This document shows, one piece after another, positions 8,566 to 15,415 of a stretch of DNA of 64,000 nucleotides (positions within the stretch are counted from its first letter, which is position 1; each line of letters opens with the position of its first letter). The position numbers and the translations under genes are program-made. Under the pieces are notes generated by a model. It ran no database searches, was not told the DNA's origin, and was given only the letters and a program-made list of their open reading frames with translations. Source of the stretch: Ricordea florida (Eukaryota > Cnidaria > Anthozoa > Corallimorpharia > Ricordeidae); NCBI GenBank assembly GCA_949710005.1, contig OX453276.1, positions 31,901,591 through 31,965,590 of the forward strand, in the 5' to 3' direction.

Positions 8566-9195
8566 TCAACGTACGGGAGCTGTTAACTCCTTTAATATTT
8601 CCGCACGAACCTCTGTTCTTATCTGATCCATATTTAAGTTTTTTTCTGTATTTTTCCGAGTTTTTTGACGGATTTCTAGTTTTAGTTTTTCAAACTTGTC
8701 CACCTCTGATAAAATTAGAGAAAATTCTTGGTCGGAGATAGCGTTATCTTTTAGAGCCTTTGAAACCAAGTCGTGAATGGTATTTACTTTTGCTTTCGCA
8801 AGAGAAACTGTCTGTTCATGTTTACTAACTTTATGGGAAAGTCGTTTAGAAGCCGCACCGAATCCAACCGATATTCCCCCACAAATACCTCCCACAGCTC
8901 CTAATGGGATACCAACAACAGCACCAAAACCAGTAAGAGAGGTTCCAAGTCCACTTGCAGATAGGATAACTGAAAACACCCCACAACCAACACTGATTTT
9001 TATAAATATTCCTCTTACTCTATTGTATTTTTTCCTAACATCCTCGTAATGTTTAATTTCCTTTTGAAGATTATTTAGTACTTCACATGACTTTTGAAGT
9101 CTGAAATTATTTGGATCACCATTCATAGGTAATTGTGGATAAATCGAGCTTTGCTCGGGACCGGCTACGCCGTAAATTCTATTGTAGTCATCCAT
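8566..9195 (-). CDS. Gly-rich membrane protein with coiled-coil flanks
   Basis: 209 residues. A charged N-terminus with a short coiled coil (QKEIKHYEDVRKKYNRVRG) is followed by a long Gly/Ala-rich hydrophobic region (about residues 68-112: SVILSASGLGTSLTGFG, VGIPLGAVGGICGGISVGFG), then KRLSHKV and a basic helical tail. I recognise the arrangement as a recurrent cnidarian Maverick protein of unknown function. The Gly-rich stretch looks like a membrane-active hairpin, so a role in virion membrane interaction or entry is possible but unproven. ATG 9195 is 26 bp from a promoter box. A mini-dyad (9143-9175) lies inside the coding region. Confidence 0.65.
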   Translation of the reverse strand: MDDYNRIYGVAGPEQSSIYPQLPMNGDPNNFRLQKSCEVLNNLQKEIKHYEDVRKKYNRVRGIFIKISVGCGVFSVILSASGLGTSLTGFGAVVGIPLGAVGGICGGISVGFGAASKRLSHKVSKHEQTVSLAKAKVNTIHDLVSKALKDNAISDQEFSLILSEVDKFEKLKLEIRQKTRKNTEKNLNMDQIRTEVRAEILKELTAPVR

Positions 9196-9220
9196 ATTGT
9201 ATTTTACTGATCAACATGAT

Positions 9221-9229
9221 ATCTTTAAA
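9221..9229 (-). promoter_or_regulatory. TTTAAAGAT promoter box
   Basis: Exact box on the minus strand, 26 bp before ATG 9195. Confidence 0.65.
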
Positions 9230-9247
9230 TGAATTCGAAAAGGTTTG

Positions 9248-10465
9248 TTATCTACTCTTCTTATTTTTCATTCTTTCTACAAAATATAGAACAACAGCCA
9301 TTATCAACAACCAAGCATTCTTACCTAAAAATCCAATAACCTCACCCGCTGTTTTGAATAGAAAGCTTACAATCGCTCCAACCATCCCCGGTAATATTTC
9401 ACCTAGTTTCTTACCAATAGTTTTCAACCCATTACCAACACCTTTACCCAATTTGGCTAGACCTTTAGAAAGATTAGAAATGATAACGCCAATAACTACA
9501 CCTACGGCACTTACAACAGCAAAGACTGTAAAACCGTACTTTTTGAAGATTGCCTTTACCCGCTCTCGTAATGGTAGATTTTTAAGTATTTCTTCATTTT
9601 TACTCTCAAGATCAGCTATTTGTTCTTGGTTGTAAATAATACTCTTTCTTGTTAGTTCTCTAAATTTATCAACTTCAGCTTGTAATCTTTCATTACCACG
9701 TTCTAACATTGTTAAATTTGACTGCCCCTTCTTATACTTATCTATTTCATCTTTGTATCGATTTAATTCACTTTTAAGTTTCCCAACCTCTGTTTTTGCA
9801 TCAGTCTTCTGTTTAACAGCTGCCTCTAAATAGCTTTCACTTTCCGCAATTCTGGTTTGTTGTTTTTCAATTATAGCTCTCAACTCTTTTCTATCAATTG
9901 TAACATATTGTTCTATCTCCTTTTCACCTGTTTCTACAACTGCTCTTAACCCATCTAAAGCATTATTTAAATCCTTATTTTCTTCATTTTTTTCATTCAA
10001 TTGTGCCTTTAGCTCATCATTTTTTACGAGCATGGTTTCATAATCAGCACCTAGAGCTTTTAAGATGGTGGGTGGTAAATTATCAACTTTTATTACCCCA
10101 TCTTTATCAATCAATGTATGTTCTGACGCATTACGCCTATCACTCAATTTAATCTTCAAACTACCATCCTTATCCCATTTTGCTGTAAATGGAGAATCCA
10201 AAGGTTTAAATTCGGGGAACAAACTTTTTATGTCTTGCAACGCTTCCATCCTATTATCATATTTCTCACTAGGTAATTTAGGTATAGCACCCTCCTTCTC
10301 ATATTCCCTACCACCAAACGAGGTTTCCGCCCTCCCCTCCTCCTCAGGATTTTGATAAGTGGTGGATGACTTTGGTTGTGGAGTCATATAAATTGTTTCA
10401 TCCTTATCATCGCCACCTAGATCAGCCGGTTCAAATTTTGGTATTAATGGTTCTTCTTCTTCCAT
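9248..10465 (-). CDS. Coiled-coil protein with C-terminal membrane domain
   Basis: 405 residues. An acidic N-terminus (about 1-90) leads to a long coiled coil (about 145-295), then a conserved LRERVKAIFKKYGF segment and three hydrophobic stretches (VFAVVSAVGVVIGVIISNL; GMVGAIVSFLFKTAGEVIGF; AWLLIMAVVLYFVE) separated by a Gly/Lys-rich linker (LAKLGKGVGNGLKTIGKKLG), with a basic tail. I recall near-identical C-termini in other cnidarian Mavericks. The linker resembles amphipathic membrane-lytic helices. The likely role is as a virion or membrane protein; the function is unproven. ATG 10465 is 24 bp from an exact promoter box. Confidence 0.7.
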   Translation of the reverse strand: MEEEEPLIPKFEPADLGGDDKDETIYMTPQPKSSTTYQNPEEEGRAETSFGGREYEKEGAIPKLPSEKYDNRMEALQDIKSLFPEFKPLDSPFTAKWDKDGSLKIKLSDRRNASEHTLIDKDGVIKVDNLPPTILKALGADYETMLVKNDELKAQLNEKNEENKDLNNALDGLRAVVETGEKEIEQYVTIDRKELRAIIEKQQTRIAESESYLEAAVKQKTDAKTEVGKLKSELNRYKDEIDKYKKGQSNLTMLERGNERLQAEVDKFRELTRKSIIYNQEQIADLESKNEEILKNLPLRERVKAIFKKYGFTVFAVVSAVGVVIGVIISNLSKGLAKLGKGVGNGLKTIGKKLGEILPGMVGAIVSFLFKTAGEVIGFLGKNAWLLIMAVVLYFVERMKNKKSR

Positions 10466-10488
10466 GATTTTTTACTCATCAGTAAGAA

Positions 10489-10497
10489 ATCTTTAAA
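10489..10497 (-). promoter_or_regulatory. TTTAAAGAT promoter box
   Basis: Exact box in the extended form TTTAAAGATTTCTTA, 24 bp before ATG 10465. Confidence 0.7.
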
Positions 10498-10544
10498 CGT
10501 ACAAAGCACGCCGCTGCAGATCAGTAAACCGGACACACAATTAC

Positions 10545-10937
10545 CTAAAAGAATTTACTAGCCGCATAACCCAATGCTAACATACCACCACCTACATATA
10601 ACATCTCACCCATCTTTTGATTGTCACTAGGTCTATAATAATCCGCAAATTTTGGTTCGTGTGTTTGACTATAAAATTTCAAAGCTTCATCAGTAGTCGA
10701 AATATTTTTTGATGCCTGATATTTTGCATCCTTTTGTTGTACTTTCCAATCAATAAGTTTCTGTCTTTTTTCTTGATATTCAGCATAATCTTTTTGATAT
10801 TTTTCTATTGCCTTATCGTGTCGTATTCTTTCTTCATCTGTATTATCAGGTGATAGAGATTTTGCAATATATGAACCACCAACAAAAGCTGTAGCATTCA
10901 AAATAGCTCCCCCAACCATCATTGCTATTGCTGCCAT
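10545..10937 (-). CDS. Small membrane protein with conserved DEALKFY/DYYRPS motifs
   Basis: 130 residues. An N-terminal hydrophobic segment (MAAIAMMVGGAILNATAFVG) is followed by a charged helical region (HDKAIEKYQKDYAEYQEKRQ), a STTDEALKFY motif, a FADYYRPSDNQK motif and a C-terminal hydrophobic segment (MLYVGGGMLALGYAASKFF). This is a recurrent small protein of cnidarian Mavericks in my recollection; no function is known. It lies in a co-directional block of small membrane proteins. A TCTAAAGAC box is 18 bp upstream of ATG 10937. Confidence 0.7.
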   Translation of the reverse strand: MAAIAMMVGGAILNATAFVGGSYIAKSLSPDNTDEERIRHDKAIEKYQKDYAEYQEKRQKLIDWKVQQKDAKYQASKNISTTDEALKFYSQTHEPKFADYYRPSDNQKMGEMLYVGGGMLALGYAASKFF

Positions 10938-10954
10938 TTCTTCGCTTCGCTCAC

Positions 10955-10963
10955 GTCTTTAGA
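10955..10963 (-). promoter_or_regulatory. TCTAAAGAC promoter box variant
   Basis: Variant box 18 bp upstream of ATG 10937. It is next to two cttcgcttcgctca mini-dyads (10930-10943, 10988-11000). Confidence 0.5.
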
Positions 10964-10997
10964 CTTTGTTAGTAAATATGTAAAATCTTCGCTTCGC

Positions 10998-11216
10998 TCA
11001 GGTCGGGAGAATCTTTTGATCCTCTAAATATGTTTTTAGGTACATACTGCCGGATAGAACAGCAACCCATTTAGCATAATTTGTAATACTTGAGGATGGA
11101 TCGTTCATAAATGATTCTTTCATAACCTTTTTAGTCACATATCCAACCCCAGCAGCTAATCCGATAAGGACAGCTGAATCAGTAACAGTTTTCACAAGTT
11201 TGTTTTCAGTTGACAT
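10998..11216 (-). CDS. 72-residue membrane protein
   Basis: A short N-terminus is followed by a hydrophobic stretch (SAVLIGLAAGVGYVTKKVM), a conserved NDPSSSITNYAKW segment and a second hydrophobic stretch (VAVLSGSMYLKTYL), ending EDQKILPT. The DPSS-N-Y-K...YLEDQKIL pattern recurs in cnidarian Mavericks as I recall. Two-pass membrane protein, function unknown. ATG 11216 is 25 bp from an exact promoter box (11241-11249). Confidence 0.7.
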   Translation of the reverse strand: MSTENKLVKTVTDSAVLIGLAAGVGYVTKKVMKESFMNDPSSSITNYAKWVAVLSGSMYLKTYLEDQKILPT

Positions 11217-11240
11217 AATTTTTTACTGTATCAATAAGAA

Positions 11241-11249
11241 ATCTTTAAA
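11241..11249 (-). promoter_or_regulatory. TTTAAAGAT promoter box
   Basis: Exact box in the extended form TTTAAAGATTTCTTA, 25 bp before ATG 11216. Confidence 0.7.
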
Positions 11250-11274
11250 CTACTTTCCTCATATCATTGCTATT

Positions 11275-11290
11275 TTCAGCGTAGCTGGTC
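11275..11290. repeat. GC mini-dyad inside a coding region
   Basis: ttcagcgtagctggtc, exact reverse complement of 1615-1630. Translated in frame as part of GPATLK. Confidence 0.65.
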
Positions 11291-11681
11291 CTGTGGATTT
11301 TGGAGTTGGTTGCGGTTGTGGTACGGGAATATTTTGAGGTGGAACTTTAGTAGGAACTTGTGATAAATCAGGTATTCTGTTTTCCTTCGGGTCTTTCTTA
11401 TAATATCTCATAAACATATCAAATGCGGTAAACCCTATTCCAACAATGGATAAAACAGTAGTAAAAGATAATTCTGGAAGCCACGCTTTAGAATCACTAT
11501 CTTCATTATAATTTTCTGCTTTAGCTTCACTCTCCTTTTTAGTTTCTTCTTCACGTTTCATTTCCCTGGCTAACGCTTCTTTTGCTTTTTTGTTATATTC
11601 TGCCAATTTCTTACCAGCTGCAACCTTTTTGGGATCTTTCTCTTTCTTTTTAGTATCTTTCTTTTCAGGTGTAGGATCATT

Positions 11682-11702
11682 CCTCCGGAGCCCTTCGGGG
11701 CT
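11682..11702. repeat. GC mini-dyad at the frameshift site
   Basis: Contains the palindrome CTCCGGAG followed by a CCCTTCGGGG hairpin. It coincides with the reading-frame break of 11259-11749. Confidence 0.6.
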
Positions 11703-11773
11703 GTAATTTGTTCAACACCTCCGGTTCTTTCTTCTACTTCTTCGGACATGATTTTTTTACATATCATTAAGAA

Positions 11774-11782
11774 ATCTTTAAA
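11774..11782 (-). promoter_or_regulatory. TTTAAAGAT promoter box
   Basis: Exact box in the extended form TTTAAAGATTTCTTA, 25 bp before ATG 11749. Confidence 0.7.
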
Positions 11783-11793
11783 TCATATCATGC

Positions 11794-12366
11794 TTAGTAT
11801 ACAGTATCATACCCACCAGCAGCATGCTCAGTTTTGCTAGAATCATCTGTATTAGTACTTGAAGATCCAGACCAGCTCTGCTGAACTTCTTGTATTTTGT
11901 TTATTTTAATGTGTTTGGCAACCTGGAATAGTCCGCTAGCAAGTGCTGCCAATCTTCCTGCTTTTAATGCTAAGAGACCTACAATGTTTGTTAGTTCACG
12001 ATTAACCAAATCATCATTCTTCAAATCGGAGCAAAGCGCATCAATGTCATCTACAGGAACCACATAAGAAATGACTTGAGAAACTAATTGAAGAGATGAA
12101 TCTACTAATCCACCACTAATTTTCTTACCTAATACTGCCTGATATCGATTATAATATTTTTCAATGTCTTTTACTGATAATTTTTTTACATCACCTAGAC
12201 TCATATCAACTCCTAAATATTCCTTTGTAGTTCCGAGAGATGCGAGAATAGCTAGTGATTCTTGTTTTATTTCAACTTCGGCGTAGCCGGCCCCCTTCGG
12301 GACATCATTATCTTTTATCTCATCTTTTGTTTCTTCCAGGTGGATATAATCTTCAACTTCTGTCAT
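11794..12366 (-). CDS. Conserved Polinton protein, 190 residues, unknown function
   Basis: An acidic N-terminus is followed by a conserved core with KDIEKYYNRYQAVLGKKIS, GLVDSSLQLV, DALCSDLKNDDLVNREL and GLLALKAGRLAALASGLFQV (moderately hydrophobic helices), then a Ser/Thr-rich tail ending GYDTVY. The EKYY-RYQ..LGKK and D-L--D---RELS pattern recurs in cnidarian Mavericks in my recollection. It could be a virion or scaffold protein. Two mini-dyads are embedded in the coding sequence (12280-12303, read as PKGAGYAE, and 11870-11885). A degenerate promoter box lies at 12391-12402. Confidence 0.65.
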   Translation of the reverse strand: MTEVEDYIHLEETKDEIKDNDVPKGAGYAEVEIKQESLAILASLGTTKEYLGVDMSLGDVKKLSVKDIEKYYNRYQAVLGKKISGGLVDSSLQLVSQVISYVVPVDDIDALCSDLKNDDLVNRELTNIVGLLALKAGRLAALASGLFQVAKHIKINKIQEVQQSWSGSSSTNTDDSSKTEHAAGGYDTVY

Positions 12367-12390
12367 CTTGCAATTTTGTAATAAAACATA

Positions 12391-12402
12391 GATTCTTTTA
12401 GA
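12391..12402 (-). promoter_or_regulatory. Degenerate promoter box (TCTAAAAGAATC)
   Basis: 25 bp before ATG 12366. Resembles TCTAAAGAC with an extra base. Low confidence alone. Confidence 0.35.
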
Positions 12403-12410
12403 CCCCTTAA

Positions 12411-12454
12411 GGCCGCGCTACGCGCAAAACGGCTTTGCCGACCAGCTACGATGA
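12411..12454. repeat. Cluster of three GC mini-dyads
   Basis: gcgctacgcgc, cggctttgccg and gaccagctacgatgaa lie back to back between ATPase and the 190-residue gene. They sit at the ATPase 3' end and overlap its last codons. Confidence 0.65.
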
Positions 12455-13078
12455 AATCACCGCAGGAATCTCTAAATAACATTGGAATGGATAACGTAAA
12501 CACAAACAGAGTCTAGAATATTTTTCAGTTTTCAGGAGTTGTACAAACTTTTTACATGTTTCAGAATCCAAATCACCTCCATAATCTTCGAAAAGCATCT
12601 TCATACCTTTCTGTGATGGATTATGGAATGAAACAACACAAGCTACATTTTCACGGAATGGTTTTGCTATAGATGTTAATTGCTGAGTTAGAACCCAAAC
12701 TGATAAACCATGATGTCTTCCAGAGAATGCTAGATCTATAAACTTGTTTGAACGTTTCTTCAGATCATTTGAAACAGCACAATCGTCTAAAATTATTAGT
12801 GTATTTGTTCCGGAGAATAAAGTTTGACAATCAGTTAATAACTCATTAATCTCATCAATGTTACTTGCATCTGGTGATAATACATAGAAATGTTTATCTT
12901 TATTAGCAAAATTATGATAAGTTTTATTTTTAGAATAAGTTGGGCATATTAGAACAATGAATTCAAACAATTTTCGGAATGGTCCTCTTAGCTGATCAAT
13001 TATGTACTTTGTCTTTCCACAATTTGTTGGTCCAGTTATAATGCAATGAAAAGGAATTTTATCTCGTAATTCTTCCAT
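12446..13078 (-). CDS. Genome-packaging ATPase (A32/FtsK-HerA type)
   Basis: 210 residues. The Walker A motif GPTNCGKT is near residue 15 and Walker B LIILDDCA is near residue 95, followed by the sensor-like segment FSGRHHGLSVWVLTQQLTS. This pattern is typical of the A32-like packaging ATPases of Polintons, adintoviruses and virophages, which pump DNA into capsids. The length is near the family norm of about 210-250. The gene is adjacent to the major capsid gene, same strand, 51 bp apart, as expected for a morphogenesis module. A degenerate box (gtttaagatc) lies 25 bp upstream. The frame is intact. Confidence 0.92.
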   Translation of the reverse strand: MEELRDKIPFHCIITGPTNCGKTKYIIDQLRGPFRKLFEFIVLICPTYSKNKTYHNFANKDKHFYVLSPDASNIDEINELLTDCQTLFSGTNTLIILDDCAVSNDLKKRSNKFIDLAFSGRHHGLSVWVLTQQLTSIAKPFRENVACVVSFHNPSQKGMKMLFEDYGGDLDSETCKKFVQLLKTEKYSRLCLCLRYPFQCYLEIPAVISS

Positions 13079-13102
13079 CTTTTTTTAACTAATACATGAT
13101 TG

Positions 13103-13110
13103 ATCTTAAA
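13103..13110 (-). promoter_or_regulatory. Degenerate promoter box (TTTAAGAT)
   Basis: 25 bp before ATG 13078; one base shorter than the consensus. Confidence 0.4.
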
Positions 13111-13129
13111 CCTCATTCGCTCCGCTCAT

Positions 13130-14389
13130 TCAGTACATTATAGAGCGTAAGTTTGAATTCATAACCTCCATTAGCGCATCAGCTACCACAAACATGTAAC
13201 AGGTCATTATACCCGAGCCCCCAACTTTTCTTTTCATTTCTATTTTTACACCATCTTGCGCATTGTTTAAGGCCAGACCCCCTCCATGAATACCATTATC
13301 TGGGCTAGTTCTCAAATCGATCCACAGAGCAAACTTATTACCATAAAAATCCTTTTCCTTTACCGAGTGAAACGTTCCTTTCCTCCCTTCAGTCGGTCCA
13401 AAACGTTTCTTTACCGACTCCCAGAGGTCTGAAGGTACCATTCCCTTAGAGTAGAAACGGTTTGGTACACCATTAACATCGATATTAATTGAGGTGATAC
13501 CTGGATTGAAAAAATTCTCCGAATCTCGTGCTCCTCCACCGTATGGTAATGTAAACAAACATAATATCCCTGTAATTGACCTTCTAGGCAGATTAATATG
13601 CTGATTTATAACACTATCAGTAGGTCTGGATATGGTGAAAGTTTTGTGTAGAGTAACATTCTCGTAAAAGAATCCTTTACCAACCTGATAAGCTGCCTGC
13701 GCCTCACGAGCTAAGTATTCGCTTGATATGCAAGAATATTCTAACTCAAGGTTTGTGATTTTGTAAGTTGGTGCCTTTGTCGTGTCAGAATAAACAACAA
13801 TATCGTAAACTGGAGCTAGTGTAATCTCAAAGATTAGTTGATGATCTAATGCCTTTGGGTAGAAAACCCCATGATCGTTGAGGATAGGATGGTTTAGTGG
13901 GATATGATACTTGGTGTTATGTACTACTGCAAGAGCTACTTCCTTTGCATCTGTGTCTACCTTATCACCCGCGTTTGTCCTAAGTTTCCTCATGTTTTCA
14001 GAAGAAATACCTTGCCTTAATCTATCCTCTCGTTCTTCATCTGTTAAGAATAAGTCATGATATGTTTGAAATAGATCGTATCTTTGGGTATCCTGTAGTG
14101 TTTCACCTCCAAAAAGAACCCTGAGTCTGGAAACAAGGTTACTACCTACATTATTCACAAGGGTGTTATCGGCATGACCATCAACAGTCAAATTAAATAG
14201 TAGAGATAAACTTCCAGGTACGAGAACTAAATTCTGGGTAAGTTTTGGAATATTTATATATAGTGTTTCTCCAGGATCAGCTGATGATGGATTTAGTGTA
14301 ATTCTATTCAATATTGATTCCGCTTTCAAACCGAGTGGCTCTCTTGGAATCCTGTTTGGGTTAATTTTTTCAGATATAGTTTGCGACAT
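13130..14389 (-). CDS. Major capsid protein (double jelly-roll hexon)
   Basis: 419 residues, intact. Features fitting the Polinton/adintovirus hexon are NPSSADPGETLYINIPKL near residue 35, LVSRLRVLFGGETLQDTQRY near 88, the PLNHPILND segment near 168, FEITLAPVYDIV near 190 and LELEYSCISSEYLA near 217. It is rich in predicted beta strands with no membrane segment. It would trimerise into the icosahedral shell. It sits upstream of the packaging ATPase and divergent from the integrase, with only 33 bp between the two starts. The start ATG 14389 is 26 bp from an exact promoter box that overlaps the integrase ATG. Confidence 0.9.
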   Translation of the reverse strand: MSQTISEKINPNRIPREPLGLKAESILNRITLNPSSADPGETLYINIPKLTQNLVLVPGSLSLLFNLTVDGHADNTLVNNVGSNLVSRLRVLFGGETLQDTQRYDLFQTYHDLFLTDEEREDRLRQGISSENMRKLRTNAGDKVDTDAKEVALAVVHNTKYHIPLNHPILNDHGVFYPKALDHQLIFEITLAPVYDIVVYSDTTKAPTYKITNLELEYSCISSEYLAREAQAAYQVGKGFFYENVTLHKTFTISRPTDSVINQHINLPRRSITGILCLFTLPYGGGARDSENFFNPGITSINIDVNGVPNRFYSKGMVPSDLWESVKKRFGPTEGRKGTFHSVKEKDFYGNKFALWIDLRTSPDNGIHGGGLALNNAQDGVKIEMKRKVGGSGIMTCYMFVVADALMEVMNSNLRSIMY

Positions 14390-14414
14390 AATTATTTTAA
14401 GGAGGGGAGGAGTA

Positions 14415-14423
14415 ATCTTTAAA
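14415..14423 (-). promoter_or_regulatory. TTTAAAGAT promoter box of the capsid gene
   Basis: Exact box on the minus strand, 26 bp before ATG 14389. Its end overlaps the first base of the integrase ATG (14423, plus), so the two promoters cannot be fully independent. Confidence 0.65.
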
Positions 14424-15415
14424 TGAGTAACGAAAGCATGTTATCAAAAATATATTATTCAACTGATGGATATTGGAAAGGATATTCTGCAATTCCAAAA
14501 TTAGCTGAGAAAGCAAAAGTTAGTGAAGATGAGGCTAAACAATGGCTTGAGAAACAGGCAATATGGCAAATATATCTACCACCCCTAAAATATATACCTA
14601 GACCTCACTGGACTGTAGATAAACCTAATATGATTCACCAAGCAGATTTATTATTTTTACCTCATGATAGAGTTGGAAGAAAAACATATCGATATGCATT
14701 GGTTGTGATTGATGTTGCCTCGAGATATAAAGATGCTGAACCATTAACTTCAAAAGAAAGTCATGAGATATCCAAAGCTTTTGAAAAAATATATTCCAGA
14801 AAAATGAATTATCCTAAAACATTAATTGTTGATCCTGGAAGAGAATTTATGGGTGATGTTACAAAACTTATGAATTACCATAATGTAAACATTCAAAGAA
14901 GTGAAGCTGGAAATCATAGAGCCCAAGCATTTGTTGAAAGAGCAAATAGAACATTAAGTGAACGATTATTTAGTCATCAATACGCACAGGAAATGATTAG
15001 TGATGAAAGGTCTAGAGTATGGGTGAAGCGATTACCAGCTATTTTAAAAACTTTGAATAATACACCAACGAGATTAACTGGTAAAGAACCTGATAAAGCT
15101 ATAAAACTGAAAGAGGTTGATATTGAACCTAAAAAGTATAAGCGAGTTGTTGGACTTGATGAGGTGAGACTTCCGATTGAGGGTAAAGTTAGATACTTAC
15201 TTGCTCCTGGTGAACTTGAGGGTGGTGAGCGAAGAAGAGCTACGGATCCCATTTGGAGTATTCAGGTTTATGATATTTCCAGGAGTGTGGTTTCACCTAA
15301 TCAACCAGTTTTATATTATTTAGTGGATGGGCCTAGACGCGGTTTTGTGAGGGAAGAACTTCAGGTTGTACCTTATGATACAGAGTTGCCGCCTAATTCT
15401 GTTTTGGAAAGATAA
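14423..15415 (+). CDS. Retroviral-type integrase (rve, DDE)
   Basis: 330 residues, intact. A helical N-terminal part precedes the rve catalytic core with HQADLLFLP (first Asp, residue ~74), TLIVDPGREFMG (second Asp) and AQAFVERANRTLSERLF (Glu); the second Asp and the Glu are separated by 34 residues. The C-terminal region includes SIQVYDISR and ends near YDTELPPNSVLER. The protein is expected to cut and join the element's TIRs to host DNA. It is the main plus-strand gene of the right half, divergent from the capsid gene, and its end overlaps by 43 bp with the end of the polymerase gene on the other strand. Confidence 0.93.
   Translation: MSNESMLSKIYYSTDGYWKGYSAIPKLAEKAKVSEDEAKQWLEKQAIWQIYLPPLKYIPRPHWTVDKPNMIHQADLLFLPHDRVGRKTYRYALVVIDVASRYKDAEPLTSKESHEISKAFEKIYSRKMNYPKTLIVDPGREFMGDVTKLMNYHNVNIQRSEAGNHRAQAFVERANRTLSERLFSHQYAQEMISDERSRVWVKRLPAILKTLNNTPTRLTGKEPDKAIKLKEVDIEPKKYKRVVGLDEVRLPIEGKVRYLLAPGELEGGERRRATDPIWSIQVYDISRSVVSPNQPVLYYLVDGPRRGFVREELQVVPYDTELPPNSVLER

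Larger units (their letters stand above)
11259..11749 (-). pseudogene. Frameshifted Lys-rich membrane protein gene
   Basis: ATG 11749 (MSEEVEERTGG) is 25 bp from an exact promoter box, but its frame becomes nonsensical after APKGSGG. A second frame, without its own promoter or ATG, carries the sensible continuation: Lys-rich helix, KKLAEYNKKAKEALAREMK, a membrane segment (TTVLSIVGIGFTAFDMFM) and a Pro/Gln-rich tail. The one-base switch lies at or beside a GC mini-dyad (11682-11702: ctccggag then cccttcgggg). The tail end also contains a mini-dyad (11275-11290). Function unknown. Programmed frameshifting is possible but I see no classic slippery site. Confidence 0.7.

Noticed and set aside
11570..11767. 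Separate 65-residue basic protein
   Set aside because: Only its first ~25 residues are sensible; the rest is the wrong frame of the frameshifted gene 11259-11749.
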